A DNA stretch of 64,000 nucleotides from Cavia porcellus. Lineage: Eukaryota > Chordata > Mammalia > Rodentia > Caviidae. The notes beneath the pieces were generated by a model. It saw nothing but the letters and a program-made list of their open reading frames with translations, did no database searches and was not told the DNA's origin. This document shows positions 48,890 to 61,377 of the stretch, piece by piece; the first letter of the stretch is position 1; each line of letters starts with the position of its first letter. Position numbers and translations under genes: made by a program. The stretch lies in NCBI RefSeq assembly GCF_034190915.1, contig NW_026947507.1, forward strand, positions 20,003,501-20,067,500, written 5' to 3'.

Positions 48890-48995
48890 ATCTTATAATC
48901 TACCAGTTACTGCTATAAGCATGTTACATGTATCGCCCATTTTATCTCCTCAGATCATTGGGAGGTATTCACTATCACTAACTATTGGCTAACGT
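48890..48995 (-). repeat. MIR fragment, antisense
   Basis: TATAAGCATGTTACATGTATC, CCATTTTATCTCCTCAGATC and GGGAGGTATTCACTATC follow the complement of the MIR 3' half. Confidence 0.6.
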
Positions 48996-49434
48996 GTAAG
49001 CCACAACATGGAAAGAAGACTTATTTTTGTTCACATACTTAATAAATGAAAAACTCAGCCACTATGGCTACCAAAACTTGCAACATAATGAGTCAGTTGA
49101 TATTCAGTTGATGTTAGACAACTGCTATGTTGTGGTCATGAGATATTTCAGTCAGGCAATCACTCTTTGCCAGAGCCAGCCTACAAGTCAGCAGCTATTT
49201 ATGGAAGAAGGTATGATTTCCCTTTATAATCTTCACATCCTCATTGAGGTTTCCAGCACAGAGTAACTCAGCGTCCACAGATTCACTCAGCCCCGAGGGC
49301 CCACAGTAGAATTGTTCCCATTGCAGTCTTTACCACCTGTTCACTGTTCATTTACTTTGGGTCAAACTAGAAATATTTAGGGCAGTGGGTCAGTGCAGCT
49401 CACAGATACGTGATTTCTATTTATTTCAGAATCA

Positions 49435-49580
49435 ACAAGGCACTCATTTATTTAATACTTATTTTCTTCTACATTTGGTGGAGCATACTTTAGAGACATT
49501 AGTAAACCAAATGAGTAGCAAGTCCCTACCCCTTGGGGACATTTATTTCCTAGGCTGTGTTACCCATCTTCTTTATTAAG
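49435..49580 (-). mobile_element. L2 3' end, antisense
   Basis: ACTCATTTATTTAATACTTATT, GACATTAGTAAACCAAATGAG, CAAGTCCCTACCCCTTGGGG and ACATTTATTTCCTAGG are the complement of an L2 3' end. The frame at 49385-49579 runs through it and is not a gene. Confidence 0.55.
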
Positions 49581-49624
49581 GTAATGGACACTTGCTATGT
49601 AACATGATGTGATCCCTGTGGCAG

Positions 49625-49706
49625 TCACTCTGGAGTCATTTGTTCCTGAAGAATGGAACAAGTGAATGGAGCATTCACTTTGGAGTCATTTTTTCCTCAA
49701 GAATGG
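49625..49706. repeat. 32-base direct duplication
   Basis: The 32 bases at 49625-49656 recur at 49675-49706 with three differences. Both start TCACT and end AAGAATGG. An 18-base spacer separates them. Confidence 0.9.
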
Positions 49707-50059
49707 CCTAGAACACAAAGTAAGAGTTAGCATAGCCCTGTGGCAAGAGTGTGCAAACATCCTTCTGTCCCTATCATGTGAACCTGTGCTATTTTCAACT
49801 TTAAGAGCAGAGAAAATACACTTGTCAACTCAATGAATATTTATCAAGGTCTATATCAATCTGCATCAATGAAGGGACTACATCCTCTACAAAATTATAG
49901 TATTGATTTCCTGCTCAATTAAACTTCTGATAATCAATTTATCTTTTCTCAATAGCCAAAAAGGATAACTGCCTGTGAAACTGTTGGGAGTCTGCAGTCC
50001 CACGGCTTTTAACCCTTTAATGTTGTTCCAAATGTTTTTATTTTGTCTGGTCTTAGCCA

Positions 50060-50170
50060 TTCCTAGCAATGATAATAACACCAAAATATATGTGGGCTGT
50101 TCTTGGCACTTTACAAATCTACAAATTAACTTATCTAATCTTATGATAACCTTAAGACATATATAGTATC
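50060..50170 (-). repeat. MIR 3' half, antisense (split copy)
   Basis: GGCTGTTCTTGGCACTTTACAAATC, AACTTATCTAATCTTATGATAACC and ATAGTATCACTAGATAAAG are the complement of the MIR 3' half. The matching head lies 270 bases on. Confidence 0.6.
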
Positions 50171-50434
50171 ACTAGATAAAGTTACATGCTGAAGAAACAG
50201 GTGTTGTGTCTCTCTGTTAATGGAACCATATATGCTTAATAATATTTGTGATAGTTATTTTCCATAAAGTTGACCCAACCCTGAATCAACAAACACCAAA
50301 CTGTTGGTCCAATGGGAGATAAGTACAAGTATGTATGATTATCATGTAGATTATAATCTTAAATCTAAACAAAACAATCATGGTTGGTTCTACTTTTGTT
50401 ATTTACAAGGCCAAAACAAGGTTTGAAAGTGTTT

Positions 50435-50530
50435 TGAAAGTTGTCCAAGGCTCCCGGCCAACATGTTGCAAAACTGCGGTTTAATCCCACCTACCTGTCC
50501 TAGGACTGAAACTGCTGTACTACAGGACAT
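50435..50530 (-). repeat. MIR head, antisense (other part of split copy)
   Basis: TTGTCCAAGGCTCCCGGCC, AAACTGCGGTTTAATCCCACC and ACTGAAACTGCTGTACTAC are the complement of the MIR tRNA-like head ('cccaaggtcacacagc ... ggatttgaacccagg'). Sequence from about 50180 to 50430 separates it from the 3' half. Confidence 0.5.
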
Positions 50531-53199
50531 GGCTCCTTCTCATCGCTACCTTCTGGCAACTCTTTGACAGCTGTACTATTATGATACATATATTTTTGCT
50601 TTTATGTAAAAAATACATATTTTTTTTTGTTTCTGACTCATAATCCCTCCCAAGACAGATCATATAAACTGAATGTCTTTTCCCCAACATTAGCTATAGA
50701 GATGCTAGTGTTTCCTACCTTTCTATCTTGAAACTGTCTCCAAAGACATTATCTGACTTACCTCTGTCTTCCAGAGAATTCCAAGAAGAGGAGGTTCCTA
50801 GAATGCGGCATACTGGAAGGCACAGAACCTCCACACTCTGCCCTCTTACCTCACCTCTGATTCATTGCTTTCTTCCTTAATCTTCTCTTCTCTACCTAAT
50901 CCACAGAAGAGGTATCCATCCAACGACGTTTGTGCTATTCCTTGGCAATGGCAATTTATTCTCTCAAAATTTACCTGTAACGTAAAGCTCAAAAGATTTG
51001 AGTTAGCTGCAGATGACTGCAGGGTCCAGACAGGAGAGCGACAGTCCTGTATCTTGATACTGTCTGGATGCTTCTCGCCTTCAACCTCAGAGGAATGAAT
51101 GATCTTTGCATGCCTTCTATTTTCTTGAGGTTTGGGGCCACAACTACTTCTAATATCAGCTTATAGCCCATTAAAACATGTATCTTACCAAAACAGGGGC
51201 TTCTGCACCTCAAAGAATTTCACACAAAAGGCGATCTGTAGGCAGTACAGGCTTCAAAGTCATTTAATCTACAAAGCAGCTATGCTAAGCAATATATACA
51301 GATTATTTCTGTTCTTCTTTCTGCTTTGACAGCTCCTAAGATTTATCCTAAAGCTGTTTTACACCAAAACACTACAGGAAGGACACCATTTCAATACATG
51401 CATGTCAAATGCAAGAAAACAAGTTATTTTCCTTGGCTCTGTGTCATGAGCTAGGAAGAACTTGAGCAGAAGCTTCTAACAGAATTTCCTTGTATCTCTA
51501 TGCCAAGTGAATGTATTAAATACTTTACTTTGCATTTACAGCTATGGGTTCAGCTTTAAAATTAACTGTTGTAAATAAGCCTACTTTTATTTTACATGTG
51601 CTTACTCTGCCTACTCTATATGAATAAATTCACCCTTTCGGCCAATGGCAAATTGATTATATTCACAAACCCTCTTAAAAGGCGAACTCTAAGAATACTC
51701 AAATCCACTGATTCCTGTCTTGGCCAGCCATACTTTCTCCCCAAATGGCCCTGCATACATGCAAATGTGTGGTAGTCTAAGAAATTTATTACTTTCTCAT
51801 TATCTCCATTCTGTGCTCTAGTGAGTTTGGTTGAATCTTGAGAAAGTATTTTATTTCTTCCCTGCAAGCTGGATCTAAATACTCCTGAATTAAGAAAGCT
51901 GTGGTGCCTGTTCTTCTAAAGCTCAAACCAGAATCTCAGGACTCACCTAACAGTGAAACACAAAACCCCACCTGTCCATAAGAAAGGAAGAGAGAATGTG
52001 TCCTTCACAGGGAAGTCACCACCCTGAAGAAAAGTGGCTTTGAGTAGTGCCCCAGAACCTGAACAACTCAGACAGAATCTTACCTACATTCTTGGAAAAA
52101 GATAAAACTAGAAAAAAGGACAGCATTTTCCAAAGCTTAGCTGACAAAAGCCAAACTTTCCACATTAAGATTTCCAGCTCAAAGACTTAAAATAATGAAC
52201 ACAATTTTTATAATCTCTTTTCCTATATTTGTGCACCCAGAACAAGAACAGGCGGCTGATGGACAATTCAGATTTTCAGTCATGCACATCTATTTCTTTT
52301 TATTTAATGTTAGTCCTAATAGGAAACCTAATAACCCTCCTGAATTAAAATGCATGTATTTTATATATTTGGAAGTAGAGTGACATGACTTAAGTTAAAA
52401 TAGAGTGACATAAGCTAAGACAAAATTTAAATGGCACGTAGTACCTCTTCCTCCTTCTGTGAGAAATGCTCCTCAGAAGATTTTAAAACACAATTTTTTT
52501 AGAATTCATCAGAAGAATACAAAGTCTTAGTGTCAAAGTTTCCTTGGAAATACACTGAAATTAAAATTTTAAAGCAATTTGTCAGTTTGGGAAGTGATCT
52601 CAGGAAGAAATGGCAAGGCATGGACAGGTGCAACAGCGGAGGGAAAGGTGCTAATACACCGTGAGTTACAGGAAGGCTGCAGCTTAGGGCCGGGGGAGAC
52701 AAAGCACACAGACCTGAAGTCGCTGGGTTGTTTATTCACTGCTCCTACCCACCATTCCCCGAACCCAGCTAGCAGGTCACCTGCCTTGGAGACTGAGCCA
52801 TTCCAGAGAAACGCTGTTGGGCAAAGGTTCTCAGAAAACTCTGGAAGGAAAGTTTCAGCTTGCTTCAGAAAGGTACTGCCCCAGGTGTGGGAGAGATGAA
52901 CTAATTTTTGGTATAGATATCTTGGATTTTCACTCTGTGGAAGGAGAGTGAAATATAATTAGAGTTGATATCCTTTATAGATTTTTAATCTATTTATGAC
53001 TATAAATTTGTATATATAGTCTTCACAATGGAATAGTAACATTTTTCTACACACAGTTCTTGCAAAATTGACATTATAAAACTTATCCTTAATATTCATT
53101 GAAACATACATAATAACAACCATGCTTATCTTGAACCTGTATTTTTTTTTGTTAGTTATATGCCACATTTCTACAGCTTTTCTTGAAAAGGGACTAATA
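50531..53199. other. Unassigned DNA
   Basis: No gene is recognised. The block 52579-52899 is GC-richer than its flanks and holds a 106-codon plus frame without known motifs. The rest is AT-rich and unassigned. Confidence 0.5.
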
Positions 53200-53420
53200 T
53201 TAGAAAATATTTATTCAAAGTTTATATGCCCTAGGCATCATTTTAAATGCTTAGATTATTTAAATCATTAAAGCCTCATGGTAATTTTGTTTTCAGCACA
53301 GACATGATCATTATAAATGAATTTCTTCATTGCAAATGAAGAATATCACTCGTTTGCCCCGGAGCATAATAGTTACGCAGGCAGAGTCGTCTCAGAATCA
53401 CAGTTTTAACCTCTTAAGCC
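53200..53420 (-). repeat. MIR SINE, antisense, decayed
   Basis: CCTAGGCATCATTTTAAATGC, ATTATTTAAATCATTAAAGCC, TCATGGTAATTTTG, CTCGTTTGCCCCGGAGCA and CAGTTTTAACCTCTTAAGCC keep the antisense MIR order at high divergence. Confidence 0.55.
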
Positions 53421-53463
53421 AACAAAAATATCTTGCTACCTAATTCCAGTGCAAGTGACACTG

Positions 53464-53497
53464 ATTCATTCATTCATTTGTTCATTCATTCATTCAT
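53464..53497. repeat. (ATTC)n microsatellite
   Basis: Eight or so ATTC units with one TTTG interruption. L2-type LINE ends have tails of this kind (TGAATGAA on the other strand), so it may be such a tail, but no L2 body is seen beside it. Confidence 0.9.
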
Positions 53498-55899
53498 ACC
53501 AAGCCCTACTTCTATCAGTTAGCCTTTTTCTAAATAAGGGCTATATCCTTTGGGGTAACTGTGAAAAGTCAGTCCTCTACTGATTGTATTTGCATTTGTT
53601 GGACAACAGTTGACCTCCTCTTTGGTCATTTTGATTTATATTCTTATATTGTTTCAGTGTTCATATTCAGTCTTTTTTAGCTGATTTTTTTAAAACCTAA
53701 GTTGTTAGGTTTTTCTGTTCTTGGATAATAAAAAAATTACAAAAGGATTAGAGGGTTCTTTCTCTGTATGTAGTGATTTTAGAATGCATTATGCTGATAT
53801 CTCTGTCCATTTCATTTAGATGATAAGATGGTAGAAGATATATCAAATTGCTATTAGTTCTTAGGGAAAAATTTCCAGGATTATAAATGGTCTAGGAGCT
53901 TTATGAGAAATAGTATTACAAATCCCTATATCCAAAGAAAGATAGTTGATATAAAAAGTAATAATATATTATAAAAATTTTTGAGCTATTGTATATAAAC
54001 ATTATATAATCAAATAACATGCATAAAATTACTCATCAAGGATCAGACTCATAGTTTTAAAATTTTATTAATATTCCCTTGATTATATTATTTGCACTAC
54101 ATTAAAAAGGTGGAGTGTTTGAGAAATCAGGTTTAATTCAAAACATACAGGATCCTCTCCAGCAATCTACTTTCACATTCGGTTTATAAAATGTATAATC
54201 ATTTTGACAGATGGTAAATATTTTCATATTTCAAAATCTTTTGTAGAAATGCTTCTAAAACATTTTACATTAAAAAATAGTGTCAATTTCCTCTTCCAAA
54301 TGTTTATGATTTATTTTCACTTTTAAAACAAAAAATGAAAGCATCATTCTTTTTCTTTTACCTTTTCCAAACAAAACAAAAGTATTGTAGGAGTTTCTGT
54401 AGTTACAGAAAAGGGCATACATATAATATTTTATCTTTTCTGGCTGTTTTCTAATATTTATCTTTTCTGGAATTATCTGTAGAGAAGATAATGTGCCAGA
54501 AGAAACTAGTGTGCCACTTGGGAAAAGACATTAAGTAAAACATTCTTAAAATGTGGCAAAAACCTCATTTTCCTAATGAGTAATCCAATAGCCAGTCCAT
54601 TTAATTTAGAAATTTTTGAAGAAATTTTTTAATTCCTTGTTCTTCTTTGATTTAGCCTGCATAAGCTAGGGTTATACATAAAGATGATTGATTTTGGCTA
54701 CAACCTATAGACAAATCAATTCACATATTATTTTTGTTTTTGACACAACTTTCTTCAGTAGTTTAATTTTTCCTTTTTAGCAGTTCTTCAGTTGTTCATC
54801 AGTTATAATCAATAATTATCATTTGTGATATCACCATTTTTGCTCTATCTTTAGTAAATCTGTACACTATTTTATGTTTTAAATTTATACTACATAATTT
54901 TAAGCATTTAAAATATTAAAAAAACTGCTAAAAACCTTTAAAATATTAGTATTAATAATTATTTCTCGGAGATAGGCAAAATCTTGAAGAAGATTTGGGG
55001 TCATCAGGAATAACTCCAAATCTCAGGATCACCAAGTCCAAGGAGTATTTTTCATCAGTGCATCTGGACATGAACAGGAACCTCCACCTACTCGTGTTTG
55101 ACAACCATGGATGAATTTACAGGTCATCAAACAAAGGGAAATTTTTCTGGGGTCATCTTTGTTACAAACCGACAACATCTGATAACGTGACAGGTTTTAT
55201 AATTCTGACAAGCAAAGAGCAAAGAAATCAGTAGAGGAAGGCAAATGAGAACAAAGATCGCTCCCGCCTCCACTTGGGTCATTCTGTAAATATTTTGGTC
55301 TGAGTTTCATATGCTTTTTAGATTCTTTCCATACCTATAAGACAATAAGACATTGTGCAATGGTATATCTTTTTCATAGTCAACATCAAAATCTTGATAA
55401 CTAATTTAGAATCTAATGACAGAGAAAAGGCTAACTTTCCCTCTTGGTAATTCTTCTCAATAAAAATAAAACGACTCATCTATCAATCTATATTACATAC
55501 TATTTATCGATATATTATTATTCAGATTTGTTTCCAATTAGCTAACGTTTATTTTAGCTAGTTTTATATTTTCTTGGAGTCGAACATAGCTTTTTATCTT
55601 TTTTTCTTTTGGTATGTATTGTTTTGTGAGACACTGCACAATTCCAAAGCCAAAACGAAAAGAAAAACAAAAATATTCTAAGAACTCTCTAGCTCGTCAC
55701 CCCTTCTCTTCTCTGCTTTCTTCTTCCCCATAGAAGTAGTTTTATTAGCTTCTGTATTGCCCTGCCATTGTTTCCTTCTGACAATACAAGCAAACACAGA
55801 CACACACATATACACATGCACATAGCAGTGTATATGCAGACATATATCACTGGAGTCTATTGTAAGCAATATCCTGAAAACTGCTTCTTTTTAACATAG
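53498..55899. other. Unassigned AT-rich DNA
   Basis: No gene is recognised. The stretch at 54960-55330 is less AT-rich and unassigned. Frames here are under 65 codons. Confidence 0.5.
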
Positions 55900-56240
55900 T
55901 GCATCCTACAATTACATGTGACAACAAACAAAGATACTTTTTATTCCATTCTGCAACAGCATAGTACACTGTGCGGATCCACCATAATTCATTAAGCAAA
56001 TCTCACACATGCTACTTTTGAGTTGTTTCAATACTTTGATGTTACAAATAATACTGCAAGGAATTCCATGTACATATATCATTTTCTGTTAATTTTCTGC
56101 TACTCTACACAATTTATTTCACAGGGCAAATCACAGTTCACACATAATCCATGCAATTTGAGATGCATTCATTAGAGTGAGCTTAACAAACCAAGTGGAA
56201 GTATTCCAGGATTCAAACTAGTTATTTCGCATTAAGCCTC
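55900..56240 (-). mobile_element. Old L1 3' fragment, antisense
   Basis: TACACTGTGCGGATCCACCATAATTCATTAAG, GTTGTTTCAATACTTTGATGTTAC, AATAATACTGCAAGGAATTCC and GTACATATATCATTTTCTG are the complement of an old L1 3' region. Confidence 0.7.
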
Positions 56241-57364
56241 AAAGGGCCTCTCTTGGATGAGAAAAGCACAAAAAGTGAACTAAGTGCAAAAAAGTAAGCA
56301 AGACTCTGCATGATATTCCTTGCAGAATCATAAACTCTGTGAAAAAAATGTGTCATCAGTAGCAGATGGAAGGCTCTGGAGATCTAATCATTAAATAATA
56401 ATTATGACAATACACATACTTACCTCTTAATGACAACTGGGAAAGTTTCTCAGATGTAATGAGAGCTAGATGGAAGTAATGTGTTTTAGGAAGGAACTAG
56501 TGATCGTTTAAAACAGATTTTGAGAAGATGCTGTTCAATCCTCACATTTCATTTTTACCCACTACTACATAGTAAACAATATTTCAAGTTGAGTAACATG
56601 AACATAGACAAGTCCATGTTTGAGGTCTTACAAGAATCAAACATTTGATTTCATTTCAGGCTCCAAATGTTGTAAAAGGACAGAAATGGAACAATGGTAA
56701 GCTATGATAACTAATAATTCATTTTAAAAAACATTCTCTAGGAAACACTAAGTTGTTCTCACTGCCTCTCTCTGCTTCCTTTGGTTTTAATGTTATTTTG
56801 CTTGCCATTCAGTGAAACATACTCTCTTAATAGAAATATCATATGCAAGCTGGGGAACTATGAAAAAGCATGATAAATAAATTCAATTTATAGATGAGTC
56901 AATCTGCCCATACTTCCTTGAATCAGTAGAGTGGAAAAGGTACGAATGAAGACTCTGGAACTTTATTTTTTTTTATTTTTTATTATTTTAAAGAGAAAAA
57001 AAAAACAGAAAAATCATGAAGCAAACAACCAACACCAAAAGCAAAATGACTCTCTTCATAACATAGTAGAAACAGATGTTCATGTTGAGAGAGGGACACA
57101 AATATCTTTAGAGAAAGCCATAAAATATCCTCAGGAAGTAGAATCAAATCATAGTACACTAAAAAAAACAAAACAAAACAAAAAAAACCCAGCTTTATGG
57201 AATACCTTCAATTCTCCAAACACAAGATAATCCAAATTATTTTGAGCTACAAAATTATGAAAAATGGTTCTAAGTAACAAGAATCAAAAATAGTTATAAT
57301 GTATTTCTAGCAAAAAGGTCAAAATGAAATATCTTCTAGTAACATATTTTGTATCTTCCACAAA

Positions 57365-57419
57365 CCTAATTTAAACTGTTAACCTGATTTAAACTGTTAA
57401 GCCTAATTTAAACTCTCAA
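57365..57419. repeat. Three-copy 18-19 base tandem repeat
   Basis: Units at 57365-57382, 57383-57401 and 57402-57419 read CCTAATTTAAACTGTTAA, CCTGATTTAAACTGTTAAG and CCTAATTTAAACTCTCAA. Confidence 0.92.
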
Positions 57420-57551
57420 TTTTCTGTTCTGAGTTGAAAGACTCTCGAGGACAGAATGTTTCACCTGTTCATCCCTGCCTTCTTCATCTTCATTACCAAG
57501 GGCAGTTGTTGAATAGATGGCTTGGTATCAGTCAGTTGAATTTTGAAGAAT

Positions 57552-57603
57552 GTTTGGGAAAGAAACATTGTTTGAGAAAGAAACATGTTTGAGAGAGAAA
57601 GCA
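57552..57603. repeat. Three-copy 17-18 base tandem repeat
   Basis: Units at 57552-57569, 57570-57586 and 57587-57603 read GTTTGGGAAAGAAACATT, GTTTGAGAAAGAAACAT and GTTTGAGAGAGAAAGCA. Confidence 0.92.
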
Positions 57604-58539
57604 CTTGGAGTCACAAAATAAGTAATTCTGAAGTATACTGATATATAGTAAGACAAATTTTACTTTATAACCTGTCTGAATTTGTCATGGTTTAATTTTA
57701 TCATCCAAATCATAGACACCCTAAGTGCCTGTCCTCTGTGGCAAGAAATACAAGTAGGGTTTCTAAAAATTAATGTAAGCTCATAAAGTAGAGGAGCTAT
57801 AAGGGGTTTTATTTCCCTAATTGACTCTCTTGTCAGATCATGAAGAGACTTCCTCTTGTCAACCATAATTCTTACAGTAATATTCAAGTATGGGGTTCAT
57901 GTTGTGCTCACAGGGATAAAATATAGCTTACAAAATTAAAAAAAAAGGAATCAGAGAGGTCAAATTAAGCTCTAAAAATACTGTGTCAGAGTTAGGTATA
58001 ATTGTATATTAACTAGTTTCCTCACAAAATCTAATTTAAAAGAATGTTGAACAATGTGATCATTCCTGAGGTGTTTGTCACCACCAATATGATATATCAC
58101 AGAGGAAACAAGACCTCTGAAACATGAAAGCCCCTAGTATTACCCAACATATTTTGGTCTCTAAACTGTAGCTGAAGTTAACATGTTCAAGAAGAGTGCT
58201 GTCTTACAAAGACTTCTGAATATATCTGCAAGGTTTTCTAATGCAGCACATAATGTTACATAAAATACCCTACCCTGGTGTTGGTACCATTACCAACCAT
58301 TAGTCCCCGACCTAAGGAGCTGGGCCAAGTGAGTAAGAGGGCCGTCAGATTGGTAGTGGAGATGCTGTGTGTTTACCCCCCTTTTCTATGTGATCATAAA
58401 ATGATTAAGACTGCATTTGCTACCACAAAGAGAAATGACCTTTTGCTTCATTGAATGACTATTTTTCCTTTTTAAATGTTTTGATATTAGTTTATGAATA
58501 ATTATTATAATGAATTGTAATTAATCAGTTATATTAATA

Positions 58540-58971
58540 ATTTATAATTATTGATATAATTCACAGTCTCCAAAACTCATTTATTTTGTGTATACTCAAT
58601 TTTGAATATTTTATTAGCTCAGAAAGAAACTCTATTCCCTTTATTGATATATTTCTAAGTTCCCTTGATATAGTTCTGCAATTAGTCTCCAACTTAATTA
58701 CTTTATTTTCAGAGAACAGCCTCTATGATATTTAAACTTTATAACTTTCTGGGGATTCAATAAACCTACCATGTACATCTGAAAAGAATATGCATTCTAC
58801 TCTTGTTGAGTGATTTAATGTCGCTTATACATACCATGTTTACATTATTATTTATAGTTTCTGCGTGTTTCTTTTGTGTCTATATATTCTATTATTAAAT
58901 AAAAGGATTCTTGAAATCTCTGGTTATAATTGTTGATTTTCTTTTGTGGCACTTTTCATTTTATTTAGTAT

Positions 58972-59018
<47 letters not shown>

Positions 59019-59150
59019 CTTCATATCCATTATTAGATACATAACCATTTGGAATTATTACTTTTAATTGGTTGACATTTTATGACATGTCCCTTCTTGT
59101 GAAATGTCCCTTGTTATTCTGTGTCCTGAAGTCTAGTATTTCTGCTACCA
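58540..59150 (-). mobile_element. L1M internal fragment, antisense
   Basis: The plus strand has GTACATCTGAAAAGAATATGCATTCTAC, TTGTTGAGTGATTTAATGTC, CTGGTTATAATTGTTGATTTTC, then after a TA run ATGTCCCTTGTTATTCTGTG and CCTGAAGTCTAGTATTTCTG. This is the complement of the ORF2 region between endonuclease and reverse transcriptase in old L1. Confidence 0.7.
58977..59016. repeat. (TA)n microsatellite within L1
   Basis: A pure TA run that splits the antisense L1 fragment. Confidence 0.97.
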
Positions 59151-59160
59151 ATAAAGTAAA

Positions 59161-59196
59161 AGAGAGACAGAGACAGAGACAGAGACAGAGACAGAG
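59161..59196. repeat. (AGACAG)n microsatellite
   Basis: About five GACAGA units just beyond the L1 fragment. Confidence 0.95.
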
Positions 59197-60545
59197 TGCA
59201 TAGAAAGAGCAGAAACAAGACTTTCCTTAATAAAGAGGGGAAGAAGGGTTAATGGGCAGGGAGGGAACTGGGGAGAAAAAAAGAACAATCAAGGCATATC
59301 ATGTACAGGTACAAATTCCCTACAATTAATGTGTTCATTTTATAGACTTAAAATGTAGAAGTAAAATTAATTTACAAAGTAATAATTTCTTCATGAATAG
59401 TACGTTATTATTTAAATAACTCACGTATGCCTTTGTGTTGAAGAAGTTTGCATTCAGACTGAAACAGTTGTTTCTTAAATTTTTTATAGTCTACAAACTT
59501 CTGCATTTTGTTTCCATTAAAAATATGCCTTTATGAATGAGCAATGGAGAGAAGCCAAACCTGGCAAACAAGGGCAAAGCACTGATCAAGAACAGGGCTG
59601 ACCCCTGCATTTGCAGGCAGGCTAATGGCTATGGCGGGATTAGGAGAATCAGAGGCTTGCAAGCTCCCATGGAGGGCTCAGCATGAAATCTCAGGCAGTG
59701 AACTGTTAGTAGCCCTGGGAGGGGTCCAGAGAGGTGTGAAATTGGCCAGAGGACTTCATAGATGACTTCTGCTCCAGTGTCTCCCTCAAGGAGGAGGTTG
59801 CAACTATTTGGGGAAAAGGGCCAGGTAGCAGATGTTTTCATTTGATCTGCTGGATTGGGCTCATGAGACCTAGTTGTCTGACTCCTAAAGTCCAGCTCCC
59901 TGTCCAGGCTGAGGTTTTGGCCTTTGTGTCCGCTTTACTGTCTTCTCCATCTTTAAGAGACTCGTGAGAGTTGCTCATCTCATCCATGCCCTGTCCACAA
60001 GCAACATCCCCAGGGCCCTCTTGATAACGTCACCCTCCTCAGCATCCTTGTCCTCTCTGTTGTTGTGGTCCTGCTGATGCAGCATGACTGTTTCTTTTCC
60101 TTATCCCTAGAATGATAGTTAAAAGTCTTTGTCTTCTTGCATCATCACTGTCATCTTTGTAAAGATTCATACTGATGTATTTTTGATTGTTCACATTTTT
60201 TCTCTGCACATGTGATAACTTTGATGAGACTATAGACATTATTAATAAAATGATAGGAAAGGTCTAAATATTTTCGTCTTTTTAAAAGAGCATTGTTTTG
60301 TTTTGCAGGTATTTAAGTGTTTTTCTGCAGAAAAAGAAGAAATGTAGAGCTTACCTCATTTTTTCCTCCTTTCTCAAAGATCATCCGTGTATAACATCCA
60401 TTGTCCTATATCCTCCATATGTTTAAAAATTTTTTATACTTGATAATAGTTGAAGGGTAAATCCCATACCAGTTATTCCAGTATGATTGGAATCAGTATT
60501 AAACTCATTATTGAGTTGTAATCAGGCAAAGTAAAACCAATCTGC

Positions 60546-60587
<42 letters not shown>

Positions 60588-60749
60588 CTTGAAGACTATG
60601 CTTTTAATCTTCTTTTCTGTTTTCCTGTGAGAATTAAAAGTTCCATTTGTGTTTATTTGTGAGCCTTCAATTAGTTGCATGGCAGCTGTGACATGCTGGG
60701 TCCAGCACATTGCTTCTGCGCCAGAGTATCTTACCTTGCTTAAAGATCA
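59197..60749. other. Unassigned DNA; GC-richer block 59.56-60.24 kb
   Basis: From 59560 to 60240 the sequence is GC-richer than its flanks, and on the minus strand it reads as frames of 66 and 70 codons with stops between them. That could be a decayed retrocopy of an mRNA or an unrecognised LTR. I could not match it to a gene. Confidence 0.4.
60549..60585. repeat. (TA)n microsatellite
   Basis: A pure TA run. Confidence 0.97.
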
Positions 60750-60912
60750 ATTTTGGTGTTTATCACCTGTACTACCTTATGAAGTTATTTAATTTCTCTA
60801 TGCTCTGGTTGTTCATACATTATTTTAAAGTAATCATAATAAATGCTTCAAAGGTTATTTTGAAAATTATTAAGTGATGTCATGATAATGAGTACATATA
60901 AAAATGCTTACT
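60750..60912 (+). repeat. MIR SINE, sense
   Basis: CCTTATGAAGTTATTTAATTTCTC, ATGCTCTGGTTGTTCATAC, TAATCATAATAAATGCTTC, AAAGGTTATTTTGAAAATTA and ATAAAAATGCTTA follow the MIR sense order. Confidence 0.65.
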
Positions 60913-61376
60913 AAAGTGAGCAACAACTCCATGTATGAAATTATGAGAATATCATCTAGATTATACTATTACAGTTTATATCTCAAAATGTTTATTTTTT
61001 GTGCTTTGTGGGTTTTTCATTGATATTTTATTCATTTTTTTCAGTTGTAGGATAATTATTTCTCTCTTCTTCTATCCCTAATCGGGAGTATAGATATTGG
61101 GTCTGTTTTCAAAACTCATTGACCTTTTATTTTCTCCTGTCTGCCTCCTTGTTATTTTATTTTATTTTAATGCATTTTTCTAAAAGCTTAGGATTAATTT
61201 TCTAATTTATCAGTTTACTTCCCCATGGTATCTATTTCACTTTTCTAACTCTTTGGTATTTTTCTGTAATTTGGCTCCCCACAAATTTTTCTGTAATTTG
61301 GTTTCTGATTTCCAGTGTGGAAGAGGAAATAGGTAAATCTACTTTTCAGAAGACTGCAATAAGAAATAATGATAAA
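60913..61376. other. Unassigned T-rich DNA
   Basis: T-rich sequence that may be antisense L1, not assignable by eye. A phrase ATTTTTCTGTAATTTGG occurs twice at about 61259 and 61287, a small duplication. Confidence 0.45.
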
Positions 61377-61377
61377 A

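Larger units (their letters stand above)
56241..58539. other. Unassigned DNA with two small tandem arrays
   Basis: No gene is recognised. The 99-codon frame at 56931-57230 is rich in Lys and passes through A-rich DNA. Two three-copy arrays of about 18 bases lie at 57365-57419 and 57552-57603. Confidence 0.5.

Noticed and set aside
57361..57603. CRISPR-like array
   Set aside because: The repeats are head-to-tail without spacers, only three copies each, and the genome is mammalian.
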